From the NCBI RefSeq assembly GCF_020510685.1, contig NZ_CP075185.1:868001-932000 (forward strand): a stretch of 64,000 bases of DNA, given 5' to 3'. The DNA comes from Dechloromonas denitrificans. GTDB lineage: Bacteria > Pseudomonadota > Gammaproteobacteria > Burkholderiales > Rhodocyclaceae. This document shows positions 45,705 to 55,681 of the stretch, piece by piece; the first letter of the stretch is position 1, and each line of letters starts with the position of its first letter. The translations under genes and the position numbers were made by a program. The notes beneath the pieces were generated by a model. The model was given only the letters and a program-made list of their open reading frames with translations, ran no database searches and was not told the origin of the DNA.

Positions 45705-46673
45705 ATGTCAGAGTTGTTAAAAAATATTGATGCGCGAACGAAGCTTGCAGGCACCAACAAGCTTGAGATTTTGTTGTTCTTTCTTGGCGTGGACCACCGA
45801 ACAGGCCGCCGGGAAACCTATGGCATCAATGTTTTCAAGGTGCGCGAGGTGATGCGGACTCCGCTTATTACCGCGGCTCCCGAGATGCCGGCTTCAGTCG
45901 AGGGAATGGTTAGTCTGCGTGGCGCGCTGGTCCCTGTCATCGACTTGGCCAAGTATTCGGGAATTTCGGCTGAAACGCCGCGCGAGATCATGATCGTGAC
46001 CGAATATAACGGCCATACGCAAGGCTTTCTGGTCGAGGGGGTCGATACGATTCTGCGCCTTGACTGGAGCAAGATGCGTGTCCCGCCGGAAATGCTGACG
46101 GCCCAGACCGGTGGTTTGGTAACCGCCGTGACCGAGCTCGAAGATGGTCGGCTGGTGATGATGATGGATGTCGAAAAGGTGCTTTCCGAAACGACCGGTA
46201 TCGACAACGAAATAATGTTCCGCGGCGTCGTGCCCCTGGATCGGCCGGATGCCACGGTTTTCTATTGCGACGACTCCAGTGTGGCGCGCAAACAGATCGA
46301 GCGAACCTTGTCGGTGATGGGGGTCAAGGGCATCAGTGCGGTGAATGGCCGCATGATGTGGGAAGAGCTTGAGCGTGTGGCGACCTATGCGCAGACTATT
46401 GATAAACCGGTTTCGTCGATTGTCAGCTTGGTGTTGACCGATATCGAGATGCCGGAAATGGATGGTTACATCCTGACCAGAAGAATCAAATCCGACCCGC
46501 GCTTCAACGGGGTTCCGGTGATCATGCATTCATCCCTGTCAGGCATGTCGAACCAGCAGCTCGGCCTGTCGGTCGGGGTCGATGAATACGTGCCCAAGTT
46601 CGAGCCGCAGCGGTTGTCGGAAACCCTGGCTCGCCGCCTGGGTGTCGAGAACGTGCCGGTCAAGGCAGCGTGA
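45705..46673 (+). CDS. chemotaxis coupling protein CheV (first copy)
   Basis: A 322-residue CheW-receiver fusion. The CheW-like part (about 1-170) includes YGINVFKVREVMRTP and MVSLRGALVPVIDLA; the receiver domain (about 180-315) has an acidic pair in YCDDSS and phosphoacceptor Asp in LVLTDIEMPEMDG. The ATG at 45705 is preferred to 45699 because CGAGGG then lies 7 bp upstream. The next gene is a close paralogue, which suggests duplication. Confidence 0.93.
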   Translation: MSELLKNIDARTKLAGTNKLEILLFFLGVDHRTGRRETYGINVFKVREVMRTPLITAAPEMPASVEGMVSLRGALVPVIDLAKYSGISAETPREIMIVTEYNGHTQGFLVEGVDTILRLDWSKMRVPPEMLTAQTGGLVTAVTELEDGRLVMMMDVEKVLSETTGIDNEIMFRGVVPLDRPDATVFYCDDSSVARKQIERTLSVMGVKGISAVNGRMMWEELERVATYAQTIDKPVSSIVSLVLTDIEMPEMDGYILTRRIKSDPRFNGVPVIMHSSLSGMSNQQLGLSVGVDEYVPKFEPQRLSETLARRLGVENVPVKAA

Positions 46674-46692
46674 GTATTAGCGGGGGATGGTT

Positions 46693-47631
46693 ATGAATCT
46701 CGTTGAAAACAAGAATCTGCTCGACAGCGTTGACGCGCGCACTCGCCTTGCAGGTTCCAACAAAATGGAAATCCTGCTTTTTACGCTGGGTACCCGAGAA
46801 ATATTCGGCATCAATGTCTTCAAGGTGCGTGAAGTGGGGCGGACGCCGCACATCACGAAAACGCCGAATATGCCGCGTGGTGTCGAAGGCTTGATTTCCT
46901 TGCGCGGCAATGTGATTCCGGTTCTCTCGCTGGCCCCCTTCATGCAGCTCGACGGTGTTCCGGAGGGCTTGGGCAAGACGATGATGGTTGCCGAATATTC
47001 CAAACGGACACTCGGTTTCCTGGTGCACGAGGTTGATCGCATCATTCGCGTGGACTGGGAGCGGGTCAAGGCGCCGGAAAGCGTCTTGTCTACCAATCAG
47101 GGGCTGATTACTGCGGTGATCGAACTGGATGGCGGCGGGCTGGTTTCGATCCTTGATGTCGAGCAGGTTTTGGCCAATGCCTTTGGCGAGGCGATGATCG
47201 TTGACATCACGCCGGCCAGGGTAAGTCCTGATACCAATGTATTTTTTGTCGATGATTCGGTGGTTGCCCGCCGGAAGATTGCCGAAGTTCTCGATAAATT
47301 GGGCGTGCGTCATAAGCATGCTACCAATGGCATGGAGGCATGGACCCGCCTGCAAGGTATCGCGGCCCATTCGCTGCAGAGTGGCGGCAACATTCGCGAC
47401 GAGATTCGGCTGATTCTGGTTGATGCGGAAATGCCCGAGATGGACGGCTATGTGCTGACCAAAAACATCAAATCAGACGCCCGTTTCGAGGGAGTGCCGG
47501 TCGTCATGCACTCGTCTCTGTCCTCCGAAGCCAATCGTGCGATGGGCAAATCGGTGGGCGTTGATGCCTATGTCGCAAAATTCGATGCCGAGGCGCTGGC
47601 TGATACATTGCGTCCCTTGATTGAACGATAA
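46693..47631 (+). CDS. chemotaxis coupling protein CheV (second copy)
   Basis: A 312-residue CheW-receiver fusion. The CheW-like part includes FGINVFKVREVGRTP and LISLRGNVIPVLSLA; the receiver has FVDDSV and LILVDAEMPEMDG. It differs from the first copy by the absence of a six-residue loop (HRTGRR) in the CheW part. ATG at 46693 is preferred to 46687 because GGGGGA lies 5 bp upstream. It is 19 bp after the first cheV and 24 bp before cheY. Confidence 0.93.
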   Translation: MNLVENKNLLDSVDARTRLAGSNKMEILLFTLGTREIFGINVFKVREVGRTPHITKTPNMPRGVEGLISLRGNVIPVLSLAPFMQLDGVPEGLGKTMMVAEYSKRTLGFLVHEVDRIIRVDWERVKAPESVLSTNQGLITAVIELDGGGLVSILDVEQVLANAFGEAMIVDITPARVSPDTNVFFVDDSVVARRKIAEVLDKLGVRHKHATNGMEAWTRLQGIAAHSLQSGGNIRDEIRLILVDAEMPEMDGYVLTKNIKSDARFEGVPVVMHSSLSSEANRAMGKSVGVDAYVAKFDAEALADTLRPLIER

Positions 47632-47655
47632 CAAGCAAAAACTCCGGAGTACCGC

Positions 47656-48051
47656 ATGGCAGCTGATCCAAAAATGAGATTCCTGGTGGTGGATGATTTT
47701 TCCACCATGCGTCGAATTGTTCGCAATCTTCTCAAGGAACTGGGCTTTACCAATGTCGATGAAGCCGAAGATGGCGCAATCGCATTGCAGAAGCTGCAGG
47801 GTGGTGGGTTCGAGTTTGTCGTTACCGACTGGAACATGCCGAACATGGATGGCTTGACCCTGCTGCAATCGATCAGGGCAACTCCCAATCTCAAGCATTT
47901 GCCGGTGTTGATGATTACCGCTGAGGCCAAGAAGGAAAACATTATTGCCGCGGCTCAAGCTGGTGCCAGCGGATATATTGTCAAGCCGTTCACGGCCGGG
48001 ACCTTGTCAGAAAAGCTGAACAAGATTTTCGAGAAAATGGGCCAGGCCTAA
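47656..48051 (+). CDS. cheY: chemotaxis response regulator CheY, motor-binding type
   Basis: A 131-residue receiver protein. Asp13-Asp14 and Asp58 ([13 protein letters not shown]) are intact, with Lys in IVKPF. The start [19 protein letters not shown] is typical of the CheY that binds FliM. cheZ follows 9 bp later, which fits, since CheZ dephosphorylates CheY. Confidence 0.95.
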   Translation: MAADPKMRFLVVDDFSTMRRIVRNLLKELGFTNVDEAEDGAIALQKLQGGGFEFVVTDWNMPNMDGLTLLQSIRATPNLKHLPVLMITAEAKKENIIAAAQAGASGYIVKPFTAGTLSEKLNKIFEKMGQA

Positions 48052-48060
48052 GGGGGAGTC

Positions 48061-48891
48061 ATGAGTACAACCAACGATTCCAACGACCTCGAGGCACTCT
48101 TCGATTCAATCGCCTCCGACTACGCCCCGGCGCCTGCCGCGGTCGTGGCGCCTGTTGCCGCGCCGGCTGCCAGCTCGGCACCGAGTGGTCCTGACAGCGA
48201 TGACCTTCAGGCCTTGTTCGATAGCGTGGCCGCCGATGCACAAGCCGCCAACGCGGACGATGTTTCCAATGAGGAATGGCCAAAGCAGGAAGCCGTCTTC
48301 AATCGTATCGGTCACATGGCGCGTGCCTTGCACGATACCCTTGGCCAGCTTGGCTATGACAAGTTTCTCGAAAAGACTGTCTCGGCCCTGCCGGATGCCA
48401 AGGACCGCCTGGCCTATATTGCCAATCTGACGGAACAGGCTGCCTGTCGTGTTCTGAACGCCACCGATATCGCCGGTCCGCTGGTTAACGAGGTCGAAAA
48501 TGACTCTCGCGCGCTCGGCGCGCGTTGGGACCAGGTTTTCGCCAATCAGATGGGGACTGATGAGTTCAAGAAGTTGGCGACGGAAACGCGAGCCTTCCTG
48601 AGCGAGCAGTTGCCGCAAAAAACCCAGGCGACCCATGCGCAGCTGACTGAAATCATGATGGCCCAGGATTTTCAGGATCTTACCGGGCAGGTAATCAAGA
48701 AAATCGTAGGTCTGGCGCAAGAGCTGGAATCCGGGTTGATGGGGGTGCTCATCGAAGTGCTTCCTGAGACGAAGCGGACTGTAGAAGTGACCAGTCTGAT
48801 GAATGGCCCTGTTGTCAATGCGGCGGGCCGTACCGATGTTGTCGTTAACCAAGAGCAAGTCGATGATTTGCTGGATAGCCTCGGTTTCTGA
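48061..48891 (+). CDS. cheZ: chemotaxis protein phosphatase CheZ
   Basis: A 276-residue dimeric CheY-P phosphatase. A disordered Ala/Pro N-terminus (about 1-70) carries a repeated LxALFDSxA-type acidic motif (DLEALFDSIA, DLQALFDSVA). The central long hairpin contains the active-site zone QDFQDLTGQVIKKIV. The C-terminal CheY-binding tail ends VDDLLDSLGF. It lies between cheY and the second cheA. Confidence 0.94.
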   Translation: MSTTNDSNDLEALFDSIASDYAPAPAAVVAPVAAPAASSAPSGPDSDDLQALFDSVAADAQAANADDVSNEEWPKQEAVFNRIGHMARALHDTLGQLGYDKFLEKTVSALPDAKDRLAYIANLTEQAACRVLNATDIAGPLVNEVENDSRALGARWDQVFANQMGTDEFKKLATETRAFLSEQLPQKTQATHAQLTEIMMAQDFQDLTGQVIKKIVGLAQELESGLMGVLIEVLPETKRTVEVTSLMNGPVVNAAGRTDVVVNQEQVDDLLDSLGF

Positions 48892-48903
48892 GGGGGATCG
48901 AAA

Positions 48904-50820
48904 ATGAGCGACTTTGCCGGAATGGAAGAACTTCTGCAGGATTTTTTGCAGGAGGCATACGACCTGCTGTCCGATGTGGACAACAAACTGGTTGATCTTG
49001 AAAAGACGCCTGATGATCGGGTGCTTCTCAACGACATCTTTCGCGGCTTTCACACAGTCAAGGGCGGCGCGGGGTTTCTCAACGCCGCTGAACTGGTAAC
49101 GCTATGCCATCTCACGGAAAATCTGTTCGATCGCCTGCGCAACGGTGAATTGGAATTAAACCCGGAGCTGATGGACGTCATCATGGCGGCGACCAAAGGC
49201 GTCCGCGAAATGTTTGGCGAACTGGGGCAGATGGTTCTGCCGCAGCCGGCAGACCCGCATGTTATCGCGGCGTTGCAGGGTGTATTGAGCTCCGAGCCAG
49301 ATAATTCGGCGTCAGCGGTTGTCGTAGAGCCCCCTGTTGCAACTTCGCCGGCGACATCTTCAGCGCCTGGTGAGCCGAATTGGGATGCGTTGCATGCATC
49401 GGTCAGCGGTGGCCCCGTCGCGGCGCAAGGCGAGTTGATTACCAAGGCAGAAACGGCAACCGCGGCGGCATCAAGTGCCGGAACGTCTGCCGTCATCACG
49501 TCGCCGGCCGAAGGCGGGGCTGCAACGCCATCTCCCTTTGGTCGCCGGGCGAACGACAAGCCGGGGGCGGCGCCCACATCGGCCCGTCGGGTAGAGGAGC
49601 GGGGTGTTCGCGAGAATACGATACGCGTTGATACCTCGCGTCTCGACCAGGTTCTGAATCTCTCGGGTGAAATTGGCCTGACCAAGAACCGGTTGACGAG
49701 TTTGCGGGCCGATATTCTTGCCGGCAAGAACGATTCGGAAACCTTGCACGCGCTCGATCAGGCGGTGAGCCAGCTTGATCTGCTGGTCTCCGATCTGCAG
49801 AACTCGGTTATGAAGACGCGGATGCAGCCGATCGGGCGGTTGTTCCAGAAATATCCGCGCATTGCGCGCGACTTGGCGCGCCAGTTGGGCAAGGATGTCG
49901 AGCTGGTTCTGGCCGGCGAAGAAACGGAAGTCGACAAGACCATGATCGAAGATCTGGCCGACCCGTTGATTCACCTGATTCGTAATGCCGTCGACCATGG
50001 TGTCGAGATGCCGGATGAGCGCCAGATGTCCGGCAAGCCGGTCAAGAGTCTGGTTCGCCTGGAGGCGCGTCAGGAAGGCGATCATATCGTTCTGATCATT
50101 GCCGATGATGGCAAGGGCATGAGTGCCGAGCGCATCCGGGCCAAGGCGGTCGAGAAGGGGCTGGTTTCCGAAGAGGAAGCCAACACCATGGATGAACGTC
50201 AGAGTCTGAATCTGATTTTCCTCCCCGGCTTCTCAACCAAGTCGCAAATCTCCGACGTTTCCGGTCGGGGGGTTGGCATGGACGTTGTGAAAACCAATAT
50301 CCAGAAGCTCAACGGAGCCATCGAGATTCGCTCCGAGCTGGGCAAGGGGTCGGTATTTATCATCTCCTTGCCGCTGACCCTGGCGATCCTGCCGGTGTTG
50401 CTGGTTCTTCTGGGCAATCAGCCATTTGCCTTGCCGTTGTCGATGGTCCGGGAGATTCTGCCGATCGAGCAGAGCCGTATTCAGGAGGTGGGCGGCAAGG
50501 AAACCCTTGTCGTGCGCGGCGAAGTGTTGCCCGTTATTTCGCTGGCCAGGATGCTTGGTTGGCCGCTCTCGCAATATCCTGAGTATGGTGTCTTCATGCA
50601 GACGGCGGAGCGCAGCTTTATTCTCGGCGTCGATAGTTTTGCCGGGCGCGATGACGCGGTGATCAAGTCGCTTGAAGATTTCCGGCCGAAGGGTGTGGCC
50701 GGGGTGACGACCCTGTCGAACGGTCAGATTGTGCTGATTCTCGACATGAAGGAATTGCTGGCGGATCTCGGACAGCATCCGGATATGGCGGCTGGCCTGC
50801 GGAAGCTCGACTTCGTCTGA
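48904..50820 (+). CDS. cheA: chemotaxis histidine kinase CheA (second copy)
   Basis: A 638-residue CheA. P1 has His in GFHTVKGGAGFLNA. A long Ala/Pro/Thr linker (about 125-235) replaces an obvious P2. P3, P4 (LIRNAVDHGVEMP, ADDGKGMS, GRGVGMDVV) and P5 are complete. It belongs with cheY-cheZ just upstream, an arrangement typical of the flagellar pathway. It lacks the GFF repeats of the first CheA. Confidence 0.95.
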   Translation: MSDFAGMEELLQDFLQEAYDLLSDVDNKLVDLEKTPDDRVLLNDIFRGFHTVKGGAGFLNAAELVTLCHLTENLFDRLRNGELELNPELMDVIMAATKGVREMFGELGQMVLPQPADPHVIAALQGVLSSEPDNSASAVVVEPPVATSPATSSAPGEPNWDALHASVSGGPVAAQGELITKAETATAAASSAGTSAVITSPAEGGAATPSPFGRRANDKPGAAPTSARRVEERGVRENTIRVDTSRLDQVLNLSGEIGLTKNRLTSLRADILAGKNDSETLHALDQAVSQLDLLVSDLQNSVMKTRMQPIGRLFQKYPRIARDLARQLGKDVELVLAGEETEVDKTMIEDLADPLIHLIRNAVDHGVEMPDERQMSGKPVKSLVRLEARQEGDHIVLIIADDGKGMSAERIRAKAVEKGLVSEEEANTMDERQSLNLIFLPGFSTKSQISDVSGRGVGMDVVKTNIQKLNGAIEIRSELGKGSVFIISLPLTLAILPVLLVLLGNQPFALPLSMVREILPIEQSRIQEVGGKETLVVRGEVLPVISLARMLGWPLSQYPEYGVFMQTAERSFILGVDSFAGRDDAVIKSLEDFRPKGVAGVTTLSNGQIVLILDMKELLADLGQHPDMAAGLRKLDFV

Positions 50821-50844
50821 TTTCCTTTTCCTGTCAACGAGTTG

Positions 50845-50875
50845 AGAGGGGGCTTGCCCCCTCTTTTCTTTTTTG
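50845..50875 (+). terminator. rho-independent terminator after the second cheA
   Basis: AGAGGGGGC pairs with GCCCCCTCT around a TT centre, followed by a run of T broken by a single C. It separates the che genes from the flh operon. Confidence 0.9.
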
Positions 50876-50944
50876 AAGGTTTACCATGTTGTCATGTGCT
50901 TGCACGTGGCATCTGAGAAACAGGCTAAATAAACACACGTACCT

Positions 50945-50973
50945 CTTTAATTTTTTTGGTTTTTTCCTATAAT
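50945..50973 (+). promoter_or_regulatory. possible promoter of the flhBAFG-fliA operon
   Basis: A perfect TATAAT lies at 50968-50973, 27 bp before the flhB ATG, in an AT-rich stretch. The -35 (CTTTAA at 50945) is weak at 17-bp spacing, so an activator may be needed. No sigma54 or sigma28 match is seen here. Confidence 0.45.
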
Positions 50974-50999
50974 AGCCTCATCAACTCCTGAAGACGGCT

Positions 51000-52133
51000 A
51001 TGGCGGAAGAGAGCGATCTCGAGAAAACAGAGGAGCCTACTGGTAGGCGCATCGAGCAGGCCCGCGAAAAGGGTCAGGTTCCTCATTCCCGTGAACTCGG
51101 TACTTTCCTGGTTTTGATTGCCGCTGGCGCAGCGTTCTGGACGATGGGTGGCTGGTTCATGCAGCGCTCGATGGCCATCACCCACAAAGCGTTCTCGATC
51201 GAGCCCGCGTTCATGCACGAGCCGGCATTGATGTTGCCCCGTTTGGCTGAGATTTCGGGCGACGCCCTGCTGGTCTTCGCGCCCTTGCTGGCCGTCCTGG
51301 TCTTGGCAGCGATTCTTCCCCCATTTTTTCTCAATGCCTGGGTTTTTTCGATTACCGCGCTGGTCCCCGATCTGAATCGTCTGAACCCGCTCTCCGGGAT
51401 CGGTCGAATGTTTTCCTGGGGTAGCCTGATGGAGCTCGGCAAGGCTGTTCTCAAGGCTGGCCTGATTGGTGGTGTCGCGGTCATCGTCATTTGGAAGCAA
51501 CGCGACGAAATTTTCGGTCTGCTGACGGAGCCTCTGGAGTCGGGCCTGGTGCATGCCGGTCAAATGGTGACCTTTTCCTTCTTGATCCTGGTCGCCACGC
51601 TGGTCCTCGTGGTTGCTGCCGATGTGCCCTTCCAGCTCTGGCAATACTTCGACAAGCTGAAGATGAGCAAGGACGAGGTCAAGCAGGAAATGAAGGAAAT
51701 GATGGGCGACCCGCATGTCAAGGGCCGTATCCGTAGCCTGCAGATGCAGGCTGCCCGCAAACGCATGATGGCAGCCGTGCCGCAAGCGAATGTGATCGTC
51801 ACCAATCCAACGCACTTTGCGGTGGCGCTATCCTATCGGACCGGAATGGATGCCCCCAAGGTGGTGGCCAAGGGGGCCGGGGCAGTCGCCTTGAAAATTC
51901 GCGAAATTGCCGTCGAAAATGCGGTACCGATCATGGAGGCGCCGCCTCTGGCTCGAGCCCTCTACAAACACGCCAATCTCGATGCCGAAATACCCTCCGC
52001 CCTGTACAACGCAGTCGCGGAGGTTCTTGCATATATCTACCAGCTTGCCAACTGGCGCCAGGCTGGCGGGGTCTATCCGGTACCGCCGCGCGATCTGCCG
52101 GTGCCGCCTGAGCTTGTCCCGGAGGCGGCGTAA
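51000..52133 (+). CDS. flhB: flagellar export switch protein FlhB
   Basis: A 377-residue inner-membrane protein of the flagellar export gate that switches substrate class. Four helices lie between about 30 and 210; the cytoplasmic domain contains the self-cleavage motif NPTH (VTNPTHFAVAL). The ESDLEKTEEPTGRRIEQAREKG start is standard. The stop abuts the flhA GTG. Confidence 0.97.
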   Translation: MAEESDLEKTEEPTGRRIEQAREKGQVPHSRELGTFLVLIAAGAAFWTMGGWFMQRSMAITHKAFSIEPAFMHEPALMLPRLAEISGDALLVFAPLLAVLVLAAILPPFFLNAWVFSITALVPDLNRLNPLSGIGRMFSWGSLMELGKAVLKAGLIGGVAVIVIWKQRDEIFGLLTEPLESGLVHAGQMVTFSFLILVATLVLVVAADVPFQLWQYFDKLKMSKDEVKQEMKEMMGDPHVKGRIRSLQMQAARKRMMAAVPQANVIVTNPTHFAVALSYRTGMDAPKVVAKGAGAVALKIREIAVENAVPIMEAPPLARALYKHANLDAEIPSALYNAVAEVLAYIYQLANWRQAGGVYPVPPRDLPVPPELVPEAA

Positions 52134-54218
52134 GTGGCAACCTCTTCCCTCAGCATGCAAAACCTTCTCGGGCGCCTGAGCTCGACGCAACTGGCGGCGC
52201 CGATCCTGATTCTGATGATCCTGTCGATGATGGTCCTGCCATTGCCGGCCTTCGTCCTCGATCTGTTCTTCACTTTCAATATCGCCATTTCGGTGCTTGT
52301 CCTGCTGGTTGCGGTCAACACTCAAAAGACTCTCGATTTCTCGGTCTTCCCGACGGTCTTGCTGGTCACCACCCTGATGCGTCTGTCGCTCAACGTCGCC
52401 TCGACCCGAGTGGTCATGCTCGAGGGGCATAACGGTCCGGATGCGGCGGGCAAGGTGATTGAGGCCTTTGGCCATTTCCTGGTCGGTGGCAACTACGCCG
52501 TCGGCATCCTCGTCTTCATGATTCTGGTGATCATCAACTTCGTCGTGATCACCAAGGGCGCCGGGCGCGTCGCTGAGGTGGCTGCCCGCTTCACGCTGGA
52601 TGCGATGCCCGGCAAGCAGATGGCCATCGATGCCGACCTCAACGCTGGCCTGATTGGTGAGGACGAGGCTCGCAAGCGTCGTTCCGACGTCACCCGGGAG
52701 TCCGAGTTCTTTGGCTCAATGGACGGTGCCTCGAAGTTCGTCCGGGGCGATGCGGTGGCAGGTATCATCATTACGCTGCTCAACGTGGTTGGCGGCTTGA
52801 TCGTTGGCGTCCTGCAACACGATATGGGGCTGGCGCAGGCGGCAAAGAATTACACCTTGCTGGCCATCGGCGACGGTCTGGTTGCCCAGATTCCCGGCCT
52901 GATCATTTCCATCGCGGCCGGTATGGTAGTAACCCGTGTCTCCGACGACCGCGACATCGGCCAGCAGGTCGTCGGTCAGATGTTCCGGAACAGCAAGGCC
53001 ATCGCAATTACGGCAGCGATTATCGGGCTGCTCGGTATGATCCCGGGAATGCCGAACATGGTCTTCCTGATGCTGGCTTCGACATTGGGCTGGTTTGCCT
53101 GGAAGATGGCGCAGAAGGAGAAGCGCATTGTCGAAACCCCGGTCAAGGTTGCCCCGCCGCCGGTCTCCGAGGCACTGGAAGCCAGCTGGAACGATGTGGC
53201 GCCGCTCGACGTCCTTGGCCTGGAAGTCGGCTATCGTCTGATTCCGTTGGTGGACAAGTCGCAGGATGGCGAATTGCTGCGGCGAATTCGCGGTATTCGC
53301 AAGAAATTTGCACAGGAAGTCGGTTTCCTCGTTTCGCCGGTGCACATTCGCGACAATCTCGAATTGAAACCCAATGCCTACCGTATTCTCTTGAAGGGCG
53401 TCGAGGTTGGTCAGGGTGAGGCATATGTCGGTCAGTTTCTTGCCATCAATCCAGGTCGGGTAGCCGGCACCCTGAGCGGTGCGACGACCAAGGATCCGGC
53501 CTTCGGCCTGCCGGCTACGTGGATCGATGCCGGCCAGCGCGAACAGGCGCAAGCCTATGGCTACACGGTGGTCGATGCCTCAACTGTCGTGGCGACGCAT
53601 CTCAATCACTTGATTCTGACGCACGCGGCAGAACTGCTCGGTCGTCAGGAAGTGCAGCAGCTGCTCGAACATTTGGCCAAGGAAATGCCCAAACTGGTCG
53701 AGGATCTTGTTCCCAAGGTGCTGCCGCTCGGTACCTTGCAGAAGGTGTTGCATGGCCTGCTCGACGAAGGCGTTCATATCCGCGATATGCGCACGATCAT
53801 CGAAACCGTCGCCGATCATGCGACGCGTACGCAAAATGCCGACGAACTCACTACCCAGGTCCGCAATTCCCTGGGGCGGGCCATCGCCCAGCAGTTGTTC
53901 CCGGGCAATAGCGAAATGCAGGTCATGTCGCTTGAGCCGACGCTCGAACGCCTGCTTTCGCAAGCCATTGGCGGCGGCTCCGAAAACACCAGCTTCGAGC
54001 CGGGTTTGGCCGATACGCTGGTGCGCGAAACGGCTGCTGCCGCCCAGCGCCAGGAAAGCCTCGGGCTGCCGGCGGTGCTGCTTGTGCCGGGCAGTCTGCG
54101 CGTACTTCTTTCCCGTTTCTTGCGTCGCACCGTACCGCAGTTGAAGGTGTTGGCTCATAACGAAGTTCCAGAAAATCGAATTATCAAGGTGACCTCGGTT
54201 ATCGGAGGTAAAACATGA
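52134..54218 (+). CDS. flhA: flagellar biosynthesis protein FlhA
   Basis: A 694-residue export-gate protein with about eight membrane helices (1-320) and a large cytoplasmic domain that docks chaperone-substrate complexes. The FHIPEP-family signature is recognisable around RLSLNVASTRVVMLEGH and the conserved cytoplasmic loop ARFTLDAMPGKQMAIDADLN. GTG start directly after the flhB stop, with GGAGG upstream. The flhF ATG overlaps its stop by 4 bp. Confidence 0.97.
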   Translation: MATSSLSMQNLLGRLSSTQLAAPILILMILSMMVLPLPAFVLDLFFTFNIAISVLVLLVAVNTQKTLDFSVFPTVLLVTTLMRLSLNVASTRVVMLEGHNGPDAAGKVIEAFGHFLVGGNYAVGILVFMILVIINFVVITKGAGRVAEVAARFTLDAMPGKQMAIDADLNAGLIGEDEARKRRSDVTRESEFFGSMDGASKFVRGDAVAGIIITLLNVVGGLIVGVLQHDMGLAQAAKNYTLLAIGDGLVAQIPGLIISIAAGMVVTRVSDDRDIGQQVVGQMFRNSKAIAITAAIIGLLGMIPGMPNMVFLMLASTLGWFAWKMAQKEKRIVETPVKVAPPPVSEALEASWNDVAPLDVLGLEVGYRLIPLVDKSQDGELLRRIRGIRKKFAQEVGFLVSPVHIRDNLELKPNAYRILLKGVEVGQGEAYVGQFLAINPGRVAGTLSGATTKDPAFGLPATWIDAGQREQAQAYGYTVVDASTVVATHLNHLILTHAAELLGRQEVQQLLEHLAKEMPKLVEDLVPKVLPLGTLQKVLHGLLDEGVHIRDMRTIIETVADHATRTQNADELTTQVRNSLGRAIAQQLFPGNSEMQVMSLEPTLERLLSQAIGGGSENTSFEPGLADTLVRETAAAAQRQESLGLPAVLLVPGSLRVLLSRFLRRTVPQLKVLAHNEVPENRIIKVTSVIGGKT

Positions 54219-55681
54219 ACGTCAGAAAATTCATCGCCGCCAACGCAAGGGATGCCTTGCGAAAAGTCAAGGAAACCCTCGGTAACGACGCGATCATTCT
54301 TTCCAATCGCGGTATTCCCGGCGGCGTCGAAATCATGGCGGTGGCAGCGCGTGACATGGCGATGATCGTTCCGACCCAGGTTGCCGACCGGGCACCAACT
54401 GAGCGTCGCCCGGCCCAAATCGATTTCGAGGATGATTATCGGGTTTCGCTGACTACGGCGCGGGCGCAGGCTGCACAGCCGGTTCAGCGCCATGCCATTC
54501 CGCAGGCTGCGCCTGTCGCGGCTCCGCGGCCGACCGTTCAGCCAGGTATTGCCGCTCGCTCGGTGGGTACGGTCAATGCCGGAATACCCAAAACCGGTTC
54601 GTTGCGTAATCTTGAAATGGGCCGTCCTCAAGCCGTCGCCGCAGCAGTACCGCCGCCGGCTCAGAATTCGGCCGCGGCACCACGCCAGCAGACACCGGCG
54701 AGCCAGCCGCCGCGCCGCGCCGAAGCGGAGGTGGTGCCGATGGAGGTCATGGAAGAGATCCGTTCCTTGCGCAAAATGGTCGAGCAGCATCTGGCCGGCT
54801 TCGCCTGGGGTGAGGCTTCACGCTCCGAACCGGTGAAAACCGATGCCTTGCGCCAGATGCTTGATTCCGGTTTTTCGCCGCAGTTCGCCCGCGATCTGTT
54901 GACCGATTTGCCGGTCGAGATGGGCGCCACCGAGGCAATGGCTTGGGTCAAAGGGGCTGCCGACCGGTCGTTGTTCACCATCGGCAATGAAAGTGACATC
55001 GTCGACCGCGGCGGTGTATACGCGCTGGTCGGCCCGACCGGGGTTGGCAAAACCACGACGACAGCCAAACTGGCTGCCCGTTGTGTCCTGCGACATGGCC
55101 CGAGCAAGGTCGCGCTGGTCACCACCGATGGCTATCGGATCGGGGCTCATGAGCAGTTGCGCATTTACGGTCGCATCCTCGGTGTCTCGGTCTATCTGGT
55201 CAAGGATGCGGTCGAGCTGCGCCAGACCCTGAAGGAGTTGCAGCACAAGCACATGGTTCTGATCGATACCATGGGTATGAGCCAGAAGGACAAGTTGGTC
55301 CCCGAGTTGACCGATATGCTCGCCGGCTGTGATGTACAGCGTCTGCTGCTGCTCTCGTCGACATCGCGTGGCGATACGCTGGACGATGTGGTCCGGGCTT
55401 ACGAGGGCGACAATCTGGCCGGCTGCATCCTGACCAAGATCGACGAGGCCGCCAGTCTGGCGACGCCGCTCGACGTGATCATGCGACATGGGCTGAAACT
55501 GCATTACGTGTCGAACGGCCAGCGTGTGCCGGAAGATCTGCATCTGCCGAATCGCGGCTATTTACTGCATCGTGCGTTCAAGGATGTTCCGGAAACCTCG
55601 CCGCACAAACATAGCGGTGTCGAGCCGGCGCTGATGATGGCCAATGCCGGCATGGTTTCAGTCGGAGCCCGGCGTGGCTGA
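54215..55681 (+). CDS. flhF: signal-recognition-particle-like GTPase FlhF
   Basis: A 488-residue GTPase that sets flagellum position, usually at the pole. A basic N-terminus (NVRKFIAANARDALRKVK) and a Pro/Ala-rich linker (about 85-175) precede the NG domain with P-loop GPTGVGKTTTTAKL and DTMGMSQKD. The ATG overlaps the flhA stop. Presence with flhG indicates a polar or position-controlled flagellum. Confidence 0.96.
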   Translation: MNVRKFIAANARDALRKVKETLGNDAIILSNRGIPGGVEIMAVAARDMAMIVPTQVADRAPTERRPAQIDFEDDYRVSLTTARAQAAQPVQRHAIPQAAPVAAPRPTVQPGIAARSVGTVNAGIPKTGSLRNLEMGRPQAVAAAVPPPAQNSAAAPRQQTPASQPPRRAEAEVVPMEVMEEIRSLRKMVEQHLAGFAWGEASRSEPVKTDALRQMLDSGFSPQFARDLLTDLPVEMGATEAMAWVKGAADRSLFTIGNESDIVDRGGVYALVGPTGVGKTTTTAKLAARCVLRHGPSKVALVTTDGYRIGAHEQLRIYGRILGVSVYLVKDAVELRQTLKELQHKHMVLIDTMGMSQKDKLVPELTDMLAGCDVQRLLLLSSTSRGDTLDDVVRAYEGDNLAGCILTKIDEAASLATPLDVIMRHGLKLHYVSNGQRVPEDLHLPNRGYLLHRAFKDVPETSPHKHSGVEPALMMANAGMVSVGARRG

